Shown: in pieces, positions 23,803 to 31,803 of the stretch
Layout: the number at the start of each line of letters is the position of its first letter
Numbering within the stretch: position 1 is the first letter of the stretch
Source: Tranquillimonas alkanivorans
GTDB taxonomy: Bacteria; Pseudomonadota; Alphaproteobacteria; Rhodobacterales; Rhodobacteraceae
Reading direction: 5' to 3'
Length of the DNA: 64,000 bases
Assembly (NCBI RefSeq): GCF_900115595.1
Contig: NZ_FOXA01000007.1
Coordinates: 62,001 to 126,000 of the forward strand
Program-made: the position numbers and the translations under genes
The notes under the pieces: generated by a model
The model's database searches: none
Told to the model about the DNA's origin: nothing
Seen by the model: the letters and a program-made list of their open reading frames with translations, nothing else

Positions 23803-24645
23803 ATGAAGACGGACGAGAATTTCCCGGTCGCATCGCTGCTGATCCGAGCGGAGCTTCGCGCCACGGTGCGCGACTTCTATCGCTTCGCGCGGGCCGCCGA
23901 CGACGTGGCCGACGCGCCCGACCTGTCGCGCGACGCCAAGCTCGCCCGCCTCGACGCCTTCGCCGCCGGGCTCAAGGGCGATTCTGCGGGGGCCGAGGAG
24001 GCGCGCACGCTGCGTGCGAGGCTCAGTTCCGAGCAGCGCGGGGCGCTTGTCCGGCACGCCGAGTTGCTGCTGGTCGCCTTCCGCCAGGACGCGCGCGGCT
24101 TTCACTATCGCACGTGGGAGGATCTCCTGAGCTACTGCGCCCATTCGGCCAACCCTGTCGGGCGATTCCTGCTGGATCTGCACGTCGAGGGGCCGGCGAC
24201 GCACGGTCCCTCTGACGCGCTGTGCACGGCGCTCCAGGTGCTCAACCACCTTCAGGACATCCGCGACGACCACGACCGGATCGCGCGCGTCTACCTGCCC
24301 TCGGAGTGGCTGGAGGCCGAGGGCGTGCCCCCCGCCGCGCTGTCGGGCGCCGCGCTCACCCCCGGGCTCCGGCGGGTGATCGACCGTGCGCTCGACCGCT
24401 GCGACGCCCTGCTGGTCGAGGCGCGTACCCTGCCCGCCGCCATCCGCGCCCCGCGCCTGGCGGGCGAGGCGCGCACGATCGTCCACCTCGGCCACCGCCT
24501 GTCGGCGCGGCTGCGCGCGGGCGACCCGCTGGCCGGCCGGGTGAAGCCCTCGCGCCTGGATTTCGCCCGGGCCGGGGCGCTGGGACTGGCCCGCGCACTC
24601 CGTCCCGTGCGCGGACGCACGGCCTCGGTGCGAGAGCGCGCATGA
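23803..24645 (+). CDS. hpnC: HpnC: hydroxysqualene synthase
   Basis: A 280-residue trans-isoprenyl synthase of the HpnC type. ENFPVASLL (residues 5-13) is diagnostic. The first aspartate-rich site is FARAADDVADAPD (28-40); the second is LNHLQDIRDDHDR in the middle. HpnC converts presqualene diphosphate (from HpnD) to hydroxysqualene, which HpnE reduces to squalene. GGAG precedes the ATG at 23803. The stop overlaps the hpnD ATG (ATGA), so hpnC-D-E form one coupled operon, divergent from crtN. Confidence 0.92.
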   Translation: MKTDENFPVASLLIRAELRATVRDFYRFARAADDVADAPDLSRDAKLARLDAFAAGLKGDSAGAEEARTLRARLSSEQRGALVRHAELLLVAFRQDARGFHYRTWEDLLSYCAHSANPVGRFLLDLHVEGPATHGPSDALCTALQVLNHLQDIRDDHDRIARVYLPSEWLEAEGVPPAALSGAALTPGLRRVIDRALDRCDALLVEARTLPAAIRAPRLAGEARTIVHLGHRLSARLRAGDPLAGRVKPSRLDFARAGALGLARALRPVRGRTASVRERA

Positions 24646-25499
24646 CGCTCGCCTTGCCGACACTCGCCCCGCGAGAGGAAGTGCGCCGCATCGTCGCCGC
24701 CTCGGGTTCGTCCTTCACCACCGGGATGCGCATCCTCCCGGCCGAGCGGAGGGCGGCGATCTTCGCCGTCTACGCCTTCTGCCGCTGCATCGACGACGTT
24801 GCCGACGGCGGCGGCACGCCGACGGACAAGGCGCGGGAGCTCGACGGCTGGGCGCACGAGCTCGACCGCGTCTTCGACGGCCGCCCGTCCACCGCCGTGG
24901 GCGTCGAGCTGGAACGCGCCATCGCCGCTTACGACCTGCCGCGCGAGGAGTTCGAGCTGGTGCTCGACGGCATGCGCATGGACGCCGAGGGCATGGTCGC
25001 ACCTTCGCCCGAGCGGCTGGAAGCCTATGTCCGCCGGGTCGCGGGCGCGGTGGGCATCCTGTCCATGCGCATCTTCGGCGCCTGGCGGGGCGAGCCGTCG
25101 CGCCGCTTTGCGCTGTCTCTGGCGCGCGGGATGCAGTTCACCAACATCCTGCGCGACGTGGCCGAGGACGCCGAGATGGGCCGCCTCTACCTGCCCGCCC
25201 CGCTGCTTGAGGACGCCGGACTCCCCCTGCGCCCCATGCCCGCCGCCCGTCACCCCGAGCTGCACCGCGTGCGCCGGACGCTGGGCGCGCAGGCGCGCGC
25301 CGCCTATGACGCGGCGGCGGCCGAGATCCCGTACCACAGCCGTGCGCGGCTGCTGCCCGCGCTGGTGATGATGGGCCCCTACGACCGCCTGCTGGCGCGG
25401 ATGGAGGCCGACTGGACCGCCCGCCCCGCGCGCCTGCCCGGATGGCGCAAGGCCGTCCAGGGGCTGCGCTGCGCCGCCTTCGCCGGCCCCCGGCGTTGA
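24642..25499 (+). CDS. hpnD: HpnD: presqualene diphosphate synthase
   Basis: A 285-residue squalene/phytoene synthase family enzyme. SSFTTGMRILPAERRAAIFAVY and the first Asp-rich site FCRCIDDVADGGG (47-58) lie at the N-terminus; the second site is QFTNILRDVAEDAEMGRLYLP. These are the HpnD signatures. It joins two farnesyl diphosphates into presqualene diphosphate. The similarity to phytoene synthase CrtB is a family feature; the HpnC and HpnE neighbours decide in favour of squalene. It overlaps hpnC by 4 bases and hpnE by 4 (TTGA). Confidence 0.92.
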   Translation: MTLALPTLAPREEVRRIVAASGSSFTTGMRILPAERRAAIFAVYAFCRCIDDVADGGGTPTDKARELDGWAHELDRVFDGRPSTAVGVELERAIAAYDLPREEFELVLDGMRMDAEGMVAPSPERLEAYVRRVAGAVGILSMRIFGAWRGEPSRRFALSLARGMQFTNILRDVAEDAEMGRLYLPAPLLEDAGLPLRPMPAARHPELHRVRRTLGAQARAAYDAAAAEIPYHSRARLLPALVMMGPYDRLLARMEADWTARPARLPGWRKAVQGLRCAAFAGPRR

Positions 25500-26752
25500 C
25501 CCGCAATATCCACATCGTCGGCGCGGGCCTCGCCGGGCTCGCGGCCGCAATCCGGCTGTCGGAGCGCCACGACAGCCGCGTGACGGTGTGGGAGTCGACG
25601 GGCAAGGCGGGCGGGCGCTGCCGCAGCTACTACGACGCGCAGCTCGACCGGCGCATCGACAACGGCAACCACCTGATGCTGTCGGGCAACCGCGCGGTGC
25701 TGGACTATGCCCGCCGCATCGGCGGCGACGCGCGGCTCGAGATCGGCGCGCCGGATTTTCCGTTTCTCGACCTGGCCACCGGCGCACGCTGGACTGTCCG
25801 CCTGCCCCGCACGCCGCTTGGCCTTCTGTCGCGCCACGCCCGCCCGCCGGGCGTCGCCCTGCGCGACCTGGCGGGCGTGGCATCCCTGCTGACCGCCCCG
25901 CGCGGCGCGACGGTGGCGCAGGCGATCCGGGGACGGGGCGAGATGTGGCGCGCCTTCTGGGAGCCGCTGACCATCGCCGTGCTGAACGCCGCGCCCGAGC
26001 ACGCCGATGCCGGCCTTCTGCGCACCTCGCTGCGCCGAACTTTCCTGAAAGGCGCCCGTGCCGCGCGCCCGGTGCTCGCGCCCGAGGGGCTGGGCCCCGC
26101 CTTGGTGGACCCGGCGCTGGCGCTGCTGGAGCGGCGTAACGTGCCGGTTCACCTGCGCGCGCCGCTGGGAGAGGTGTCGATCAAGGATGACCGGGTGGCA
26201 TCCCTGACGCTGGGCGGCGAGACCATCACACTCGGCCCCGACGACGCGGTGATCCTCGCCCTTCCGCCCTCGGCCCTGGGCCGCGCCCTGCCGGGCCTGC
26301 CGGTGCCGGGCGACGGCGCAGCCATCGTCAACGTGCATTTCCGCGTTGCGCCCGACCCTGCCGCGCGCCTGCCCGCGATTACCGGGCTCCTGTCGGGACG
26401 GCTGCACTGGCTGTTCCGGCGGGGCGACGTGGTCTCGGCCACCGTGTCGGCGGTGGCCGACGACCCGTTCTGGACGCGGCCCAGGGACGAGGTGCTGGCC
26501 GAGGTCTGGCCCGAGATCGCCGCCGCGCTGGACGCGCCCGACGCCGAACCGCTGGCTGCGCGCCTGCTGAAAGAGAAGGCGGCGACCTTCGATCCCGCGC
26601 CCGACAGCGCCGCGCGCCGCCCCGCCACCCAAGGCCCGGCGGCGAACCTGTTCCTCGCGGGGGACGTCGTGCAGACCGGCCTGCCCGCCACGATCGAAAG
26701 CGCGGTGGCCTCGGGCGACATGGCCGCCGCGGCGGCGCTGCGGGGGCGCTAG
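25496..26752 (+). CDS. hpnE: HpnE: squalene-associated FAD-dependent reductase
   Basis: A 418-residue flavoprotein of the amine oxidase/CrtI superfamily. It starts with TRNIHIVGAGLAGLAAAIRL, then WESTGKAGGRCRSYYD and IDNGNHLMLSGN, a phrase typical of HpnE, and ends NLFLAGDVVQTGLPATIESA. It reduces hydroxysqualene to squalene. The start is taken as TTG 25496, overlapping the hpnD stop; an ATG at 25442 exists but lies inside hpnD and adds a non-family extension. Its TAG stop overlaps the converging BLUF gene stop in a CTAG. Confidence 0.92.
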   Translation: MTRNIHIVGAGLAGLAAAIRLSERHDSRVTVWESTGKAGGRCRSYYDAQLDRRIDNGNHLMLSGNRAVLDYARRIGGDARLEIGAPDFPFLDLATGARWTVRLPRTPLGLLSRHARPPGVALRDLAGVASLLTAPRGATVAQAIRGRGEMWRAFWEPLTIAVLNAAPEHADAGLLRTSLRRTFLKGARAARPVLAPEGLGPALVDPALALLERRNVPVHLRAPLGEVSIKDDRVASLTLGGETITLGPDDAVILALPPSALGRALPGLPVPGDGAAIVNVHFRVAPDPAARLPAITGLLSGRLHWLFRRGDVVSATVSAVADDPFWTRPRDEVLAEVWPEIAAALDAPDAEPLAARLLKEKAATFDPAPDSAARRPATQGPAANLFLAGDVVQTGLPATIESAVASGDMAAAAALRGR

Positions 26753-27189
26753 CCGCGCAGCGCCGGCAGGATGTTCTGCAAGAGGCCCTGCACGGCCGGA
26801 TCGGTGCCGAGCGAATCGTCCTCGCCGCGCCGGAGGCTCATCAGCGACCGCACCGAACGCTGCGACTCCGCGTTCAGGTCCTCGGGGCTGGCGAAGCCCA
26901 TCTGCCAGTCGGGAAAGCCCCGCGCCGCGGCCTCGCCCTCGCTCACGATCCACGCTTCGCGGTGGCGCGGGTCGCGCTCGATCCGGGCGAAGCAGGCGCG
27001 CACCGCGTCCTTAGGCCCCTCGAGCACCTGGAGGAACATGCGGTCGTGATAGATCAGCAGCCCGGTGATCCCATCACGGCGATTGTTGCGGCGCGACACC
27101 TCGAGCAGCGCGTCGATATCGGCCGCCGACTGCTCTTCCGTGGCCGTGCTGACATAGAAAACCTGGTGAATCATGACCCTCGTGCCCAT
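26749..27189 (-). CDS. BLUF-domain blue-light photoreceptor, short type
   Basis: A 146-residue protein that is mostly one BLUF domain. Aligning with AppA of Rhodobacter sphaeroides by spacing places every key flavin-pocket residue without gaps: Y12 in VFYVS, N36 in SRRNN, Q54 in MFLQVLEG, and W95/M97 in FPDWQMGF; RITG-like DGITGLLIY is also present. The last 40 residues are helical and may mediate output. The start is ATG 27189 or ATG 27174 (MIHQVFYVS); neither ribosome site is decisive. It converges on the squalene/carotenoid genes, so a link to pigment regulation is a reasonable guess only. Confidence 0.93.
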   Translation of the reverse strand: MGTRVMIHQVFYVSTATEEQSAADIDALLEVSRRNNRRDGITGLLIYHDRMFLQVLEGPKDAVRACFARIERDPRHREAWIVSEGEAAARGFPDWQMGFASPEDLNAESQRSVRSLMSLRRGEDDSLGTDPAVQGLLQNILPALRG

Positions 27190-27368
27190 TACCTTGCGTG
27201 CTGCGATCTAACGCATGCTCTCCGCGGTCAAGCCTCCGGTGACGGGAAGGTCGCCGCCGCCGGCATTCGTGCCCAGGGGTGATGCCTTGCAGCCGCAGGA
27301 TGCCGACGGTAACGAACGCCGGTCAGCCGCCTTCGGCGGGCTCACGCAACGATACGAAGGGAGAGAGC

Positions 27369-28409
27369 ATGGTTTCCAAGATGATCACGGTGCTGTCGGG
27401 CAGTGCCGCCGTCCTCGCGCTGACGGGCGCGGCGCAGGCGCAGGAGTACACGTTCAAGCTGCACCACTTCCTGGGCGCCCAATCGCCCGCGCAGACCCAG
27501 ATGCTCGAGCCCTGGGCCGAGGCGGTCGAGGAGAACTCCGGCGGCCGGGTCGAGATCGAGATCTATCCGGCAATGACGCTGGGCGGCCGTCCGCCCGAGC
27601 TGATCCAGCAGGTGCGGGATGGCGTCGTGGACCTGGTTTGGACCGTGAACGGCTACACCCCGGGGCTTTTCCCGCGCACCGAGGTGATGGAGCTGCCGAC
27701 GGTGTTCAAGAACGACCCCGTGGCCGCCAACCTGGCGCTCTACGACATGTGGCAGGACGGGGACCTGGGGGACGAGTACCGCGGCACCGAGCCGATGTTC
27801 CTGCACGTCCATGCCGGCCAGGCGATCCACATGGCGGACGAGCCCGTGCGCATGCCCGCCGACCTCGAGGGCAAGAACATGCGCATCCCGACCCGCACGG
27901 GCGCGTGGGTGATCGAGGCGCTGGGCGCCAACCCGACAGCGATGCCGGTGCCGGAACTGCCGCAGGCGCTGCAGAAGGGCGTCGTGGACGGGGCCTTCAT
28001 CCCGTGGGAGATCATCCCGCCGCTCAAGATCCAGGACCAGACCGAGTACCAAATCGAAGGTGCGGACGAAGAGCGCTTCGGCACCACCACCTTCCAGGTG
28101 TCGATGAACCAGGCGAAGTGGGAAAGCCTGCCCGAGGACATCCAGCAGGCGTTCCGCGACGCTTCGGGTCCCGAATGGTGGGCCGAGGTCGGCCGCGTCT
28201 GGCGCGCCACCGACGATTTCGGCATCGACCTGGCGACCAAGGCGGGCAACGAGCACATCGTCCTGTCCGAGGAAGAGACCCAAGCCTTCCGCGACGCGCT
28301 TCAGCCGGTCGTCGACCGCTGGATCGAGGACGTGGAGTCCAAGGGCGTCGACGGTGCCGCGCTGGTCGAGACCGCGCGCGAGAAGATCGCCGAGCACAGC
28401 GACCGCTGA
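27369..28409 (+). CDS. TRAP-type solute-binding protein, DctP family
   Basis: A 346-residue periplasmic receptor. The Sec signal peptide (MVSKMITVLSGSAAVLALTG, cut after AQA) precedes EYTFKLHHFLGAQSPAQTQM. GGRVEIEIYPAMTLGGRPPELIQQVRDG in the first third, and the MRIPTRTGAWVIEALGANP region with the conserved substrate-binding arginine in the middle, are DctP marks. It would deliver a carboxylate to a TRAP transporter, yet no DctQ or DctM gene is in the window. GGGAGAG precedes the ATG. A terminator follows 22 bases after the stop, so it is monocistronic. Confidence 0.9.
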   Translation: MVSKMITVLSGSAAVLALTGAAQAQEYTFKLHHFLGAQSPAQTQMLEPWAEAVEENSGGRVEIEIYPAMTLGGRPPELIQQVRDGVVDLVWTVNGYTPGLFPRTEVMELPTVFKNDPVAANLALYDMWQDGDLGDEYRGTEPMFLHVHAGQAIHMADEPVRMPADLEGKNMRIPTRTGAWVIEALGANPTAMPVPELPQALQKGVVDGAFIPWEIIPPLKIQDQTEYQIEGADEERFGTTTFQVSMNQAKWESLPEDIQQAFRDASGPEWWAEVGRVWRATDDFGIDLATKAGNEHIVLSEEETQAFRDALQPVVDRWIEDVESKGVDGAALVETAREKIAEHSDR

Positions 28410-28429
28410 TCGGCACGACGTGACGAAAG

Positions 28430-28465
28430 GGGGCCGCGCCGGGAAACCGGGCGGCCCTTTTTCGT
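28430..28465 (+). terminator. Rho-independent terminator after the dctP-like gene
   Basis: A GGGCCG(CG)CCGGG stem pairs with CCGGGCGGCCC across a short AAA loop (28432-28457) and is followed by TTTTTCG. It lies between two converging genes. Confidence 0.88.
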
Positions 28466-28474
28466 GCCGCCCGC

Positions 28475-28771
28475 TCAGCCGCGGGCGTTGATGGCGTGAT
28501 AGACCGGCAGGACGCTGTCGAGCACCTCGCGCAACGCCCGCGGCGCGACGCGGGCGCGGCGGCGCGTCTCGGCGTCCTCGAGCAGCGGGGCTATGACCTC
28601 GTGCCCGCCATCGGCGCGCCGCACCAGCCGACACTCCCGCACCGAGAGGGTGCCCAGTTTCACCGTGAACTCCGCCAGAACGCGGTCGCCGCGTGCGCGG
28701 TTGACCGAAAAGCTCGACAAGTCGATCCGCGCGCGGCGCGCGGGCGCCGCAAGTACCCGATCGTGCATCAT
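28475..28771 (-). CDS. Unrecognised small basic protein
   Basis: A 98-residue protein with no recognised family. It begins MMHDRVLAAPARRARIDL, has a predicted beta-rich centre (DRVLAEFTVKLGTLSVREC) and an Arg-rich helix near the end (EDAETRRRARVAPRALREVL). The centre faintly recalls SpoVG-like proteins, which is not enough to assign. The start at 28771 is the first of two adjacent ATGs; a longer frame upstream reads as Arg/Pro-rich noise. It follows the antiporter gene by about 190 bases. Confidence 0.55.
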   Translation of the reverse strand: MMHDRVLAAPARRARIDLSSFSVNRARGDRVLAEFTVKLGTLSVRECRLVRRADGGHEVIAPLLEDAETRRRARVAPRALREVLDSVLPVYHAINARG

Positions 28772-28957
28772 GGTCTGCCCCAAACCTTTGCCCGTCGCCG
28801 GCCGCCTTTTCTGTCTGCGGTTCTGCGCCGCGCGGGGCCGACTGCGCCGACAATGCGGCGGGCGCGCGCGCGGATCAAGCCACGCCACCCGCCCCGCGCC
28901 ACGTTTTCGCCAGAGTGCCGCCGATTTCACCCGGTTTTTCCGGCGCTTGTGCGAAAC

Positions 28958-30223
28958 TCAGGGCCGGGCCTGACCGCCCTCGCCCTCGTGCACAACGACG
29001 CTCGAGGCGAAGCCATGCACCACGATCGACAGCAGGATGCACAGCGCGACGACGCGCCAGATGATCCCGCCATGCGGGATATCGGCGGCGTTCAGGCCGT
29101 AGGCGACATAGAAGATCGTGCCCATGCCGCGGATGCCGAAGAAGGCGACCTTTCGCCGGCTGAGCGCGTCGCAGGGATCGCCCACCAGCGACAGAAGGCC
29201 CGCGAGAGGGCGGATGACGAAGATCAGCAGGACGGCGAAGGCCAGTTCCTCCCATGTCAGCCCTTCGAGCGCGCCGCTTCCGACGAACATCCCGAACCAC
29301 AGAAGCAGCAGCACCAGCAGGATGGACTCGAACTGCTCGGCCCCGTGGTGGGCGAACTCGTGGTAGCGGTCGTCCTCGGTTCCGCGCGCGTTGGACCGTC
29401 CGGCCCGCGCGGCGGCGAAGACGGCGAGGAAGCCGTAGGCGTCCAGCGTCTCGGCCACGCCATAGGCCAGAAGCGTCGCCGACAGCATCACGGCGAGCGA
29501 GTTCCACGCCCCCTGCCGCGCATCGCCCCACGGGCTGAACACCAGCCGCGAGATCAGCATGCCGCAGGCCCAGCCCAGCGCCCAGCCCGCCACCACGCGG
29601 TAAAGCACGTCGTAGCCCAGCCAGCCCCACGCCCAGTCCCCCGGCCCCGCCGCCGCCGAGAGACCAGCGAGCGTGATGGCCAGGTAGACGAAGGGAAAGG
29701 CCAGCCCGTCGTTCATCCCCGCCTCGGCGGTCAGCGCGACCTGCATCGGCGTTTCCTTCCCGCCGGGCGGGCCCACCTGCACCGAGCGGGCAAGAACCGG
29801 GTCGGTGGGGGCGAGGGACGCGGCCAGCAGCATCGACGCGGCCGCGCCCAGGCCCAGCAGCGTCACGCCCAGCCCGTAGACGCAGGCGATGGTCAGTGGC
29901 ATGGCGATCAGCAGCAGCCGGAAGCCGGCGCGCCAGTTGTGCCACGTCATGCGGCTGTCGATGGCCAGACCCACGCCCGACAGCGACACGATGACGATCA
30001 GCTCGGACGCGTGCTCGACCACCGCCGACTGCACCTGCGACAACCGCGGGTCAAGCGTGGGCAGCCCCGCCAGCGCCATGCCCACGCCCAGCAGCACGTA
30101 GAACAGCGGCAGGTTCGCCCAGCTGTAGCGCGTCAGCGCCGGGCGCAGGGTCAGCGCCAGCAGCCCGAAACCGATGACGAGATAGGCGATCTGGACGGGC
30201 TCGAGGCTCAGGGGGAGTGACAT
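28958..30223 (-). CDS. CPA1-family cation:proton antiporter (NhaP-type)
   Basis: A 421-residue membrane protein with about 12 hydrophobic segments. LSLSGVGLAIDSRM in the third segment region, LAASLAPTDPVLARSVQVG, and LTAEAGMNDGLAFPFVYLA (with the ND pair used for ion exchange) are CPA1 marks; FFGIRGMGTIFYVAYGL appears near the end. It probably exchanges Na+ or K+ for protons at the inner membrane. AAGGAG lies 5 bases before the ATG at 30223. It is divergent from the response regulator gene, with 159 bases between. Confidence 0.9.
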   Translation of the reverse strand: MSLPLSLEPVQIAYLVIGFGLLALTLRPALTRYSWANLPLFYVLLGVGMALAGLPTLDPRLSQVQSAVVEHASELIVIVSLSGVGLAIDSRMTWHNWRAGFRLLLIAMPLTIACVYGLGVTLLGLGAAASMLLAASLAPTDPVLARSVQVGPPGGKETPMQVALTAEAGMNDGLAFPFVYLAITLAGLSAAAGPGDWAWGWLGYDVLYRVVAGWALGWACGMLISRLVFSPWGDARQGAWNSLAVMLSATLLAYGVAETLDAYGFLAVFAAARAGRSNARGTEDDRYHEFAHHGAEQFESILLVLLLLWFGMFVGSGALEGLTWEELAFAVLLIFVIRPLAGLLSLVGDPCDALSRRKVAFFGIRGMGTIFYVAYGLNAADIPHGGIIWRVVALCILLSIVVHGFASSVVVHEGEGGQARP

Positions 30224-30382
30224 TCCGGCTCCTTCGGGGCGGTCGGGGCGCCAACGCCCGCGGGCGCTTAGGGGTTGCGCGGACACGCATGCCGCGACGT
30301 CATCTCAACTTGTTACGCGGATGGCGGGAACCGGGGGCCGGTCTTGTGTCTTTCGGGTGTCGGGGACGTGCAGGAGGGGGCA

Positions 30383-30775
30383 GTGACGCCTGATCGAGTG
30401 TCCGGGCGAACCGGCCTGGAAGTACTTCTTGTCGAGGACGAGACAGTGGTCAGCATGGACCTGGAAGCCGTGCTCGAGGAGATGGGCCATACCGTGGCCG
30501 GCGTCGCCGCGCATGCCGGCCGTGCGCTCGAGATGATCGAGGCCCGGCACGCCCAGCTTGACCTGGCCCTCATCGACATCCGACTGGCGGGCGAAACGGC
30601 GCGGCCCGTGGCCGATGCGCTCGACGCTCACGGCATTCCCTATGTCGCGGTCACCGGGCTGGACGTGGACGAGGTGCGCAGCCTCGGGTTCCACGGCGGC
30701 TACGTCACCAAGCCCTGCCTCGCCCCGCAGCTCGAAACCGCGATCCGGGCGACCTTGGCGCGGGCGGAGGGCTGA
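30383..30775 (+). CDS. Single-domain response regulator (CheY-like receiver)
   Basis: A 130-residue receiver domain with no output domain. The acidic pocket is VLLVEDE (E18, D19), the phosphoacceptor is D65 in LALIDIRL, the switch threonine is T91 in VAVTGLD, and the lysine is K110 in YVTKPC. LEAVLEEMGHTVAG matches stand-alone receivers of alphaproteobacteria linked to HWE/general-stress kinases. The start is GTG 30383 with AGGAGG 7 bases before; an upstream ATG frame has no such site. No partner kinase is in the window. Confidence 0.88.
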   Translation: MTPDRVSGRTGLEVLLVEDETVVSMDLEAVLEEMGHTVAGVAAHAGRALEMIEARHAQLDLALIDIRLAGETARPVADALDAHGIPYVAVTGLDVDEVRSLGFHGGYVTKPCLAPQLETAIRATLARAEG

Positions 30776-30806
30776 GCCCCCGCGCGCGCGGGCCTTCAGG
30801 CGACCG

Positions 30807-31736
30807 TCAGCCGACCGTGAGGGCGATCTTGCCGCGGATGTGCTCGCCCTCGAGCGTGTCGTGGGCGCGCCCGGCCTGGTCCAGCGGGAAGGTGCGGTCG
30901 ACCACGACGCGGATCTTGCCCTGGTGGATCAGCGCGTCGATCTCTTCGAGCTGAGTGCCGTTGGGCTGGACGAGGAAGCGCGCGCGGTGGGCGTTCTTCT
31001 CGTTCGCCTTGCTCTCGGACGGCTCGTCAAGGGTCGAGACCATCGCGCCGCCCTTCTTGAGCACCTGCCAGGAGCGTTCCTGCGTCTCGCCGCCGATGGT
31101 GTCGAAGACCAGGTCGATCTCATCCGTCTCGTCCTCGAATCGCTGGTTGCGATAGTCGATTACCTCGTCCGCTCCGAGGTCGCGCAGGAAGTCGGCGTCC
31201 TCCTCGCGCGCGGTGGCGATGACGGTCGCGCCCTGCGCCTTGGCGATCTGCACCGCGAAGTGGCCGACGCCGCCGGCCGCGCCGTGGATCAGCACGCGCT
31301 GCCCCGCGGCCAGCCGCCCGTGGTCCAGAAGGCCCTGCCACGCCGTCAGGCCCGCCAGAGGCACCGACGCGGCCTCGGCGGCCGAGAGGTTGGCGGGGAT
31401 GGCCGCGGCCTCGTCCGACTTGACGATGACGTGCTGGGCATAGGCGCCGCGCCCCTGCCCCAGCATGGCGTGGATCGCCGCGCCCCGGTCGAAGGAGGTC
31501 ACGCCCTCGCCCGCGCGCTCGACCGTGCCGGCCACGTCGGCGCCCATGGAGAACGGCAGGTCGTCCTTCGTCACCAGCGGGTACGCGCCTTCGCGGATCT
31601 TGAAGTCGACCGGGTTCACGCCGGCGGCGTCCACCCGCACCAGAAGCTCGCCCGGCCCCGGTTCGGGCACCGGCTGGTCCTCGGCACGCAGCACGCTCGC
31701 GTCGCCGAATTCGTGGATGCGTATCACCGTGCTCAT
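30807..31736 (-). CDS. NADPH:quinone oxidoreductase / zinc-free MDR alcohol dehydrogenase family
   Basis: A 309-residue medium-chain reductase. MSTVIRIHEFGDASVLR opens the catalytic domain, VDAAGVNPVDFKIREG and PFSMGADVAGTVERAG follow, and the NADPH-binding motif is LIHGAAGGVGHFAVQIAKAQGA near residue 150. It lacks the zinc-binding cysteines of true alcohol dehydrogenases. It probably detoxifies quinones or enones. AAGGA precedes the ATG. It lies 67 bases after the SpoVR stop on the same strand and may be read from that operon. Confidence 0.9.
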   Translation of the reverse strand: MSTVIRIHEFGDASVLRAEDQPVPEPGPGELLVRVDAAGVNPVDFKIREGAYPLVTKDDLPFSMGADVAGTVERAGEGVTSFDRGAAIHAMLGQGRGAYAQHVIVKSDEAAAIPANLSAAEAASVPLAGLTAWQGLLDHGRLAAGQRVLIHGAAGGVGHFAVQIAKAQGATVIATAREEDADFLRDLGADEVIDYRNQRFEDETDEIDLVFDTIGGETQERSWQVLKKGGAMVSTLDEPSESKANEKNAHRARFLVQPNGTQLEEIDALIHQGKIRVVVDRTFPLDQAGRAHDTLEGEHIRGKIALTVG

Positions 31737-31803
31737 TCTCGCGTTCCTTTTCCCTTGGGAGTCGGGGTCGGAACGCGAGGCGCGGACAGCCGTTCCGGAC
31801 CGC

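Noticed and set aside
24222-24641. A longer N-terminal extension of HpnD inside hpnC
   Set aside because: It reads as Arg/Pro-rich noise in another frame of hpnC; the family start is at 24642 with an ATGA overlap.
20541-25499. C40 carotenoid pathway (CrtI/CrtB)
   Set aside because: The two synthase-like genes carry HpnC (ENFPVAS) and HpnD signatures and are followed by HpnE, and the desaturases resemble CrtN/CrtP. Bacteriochlorophyll genes are absent. A phylogeny would be decisive.
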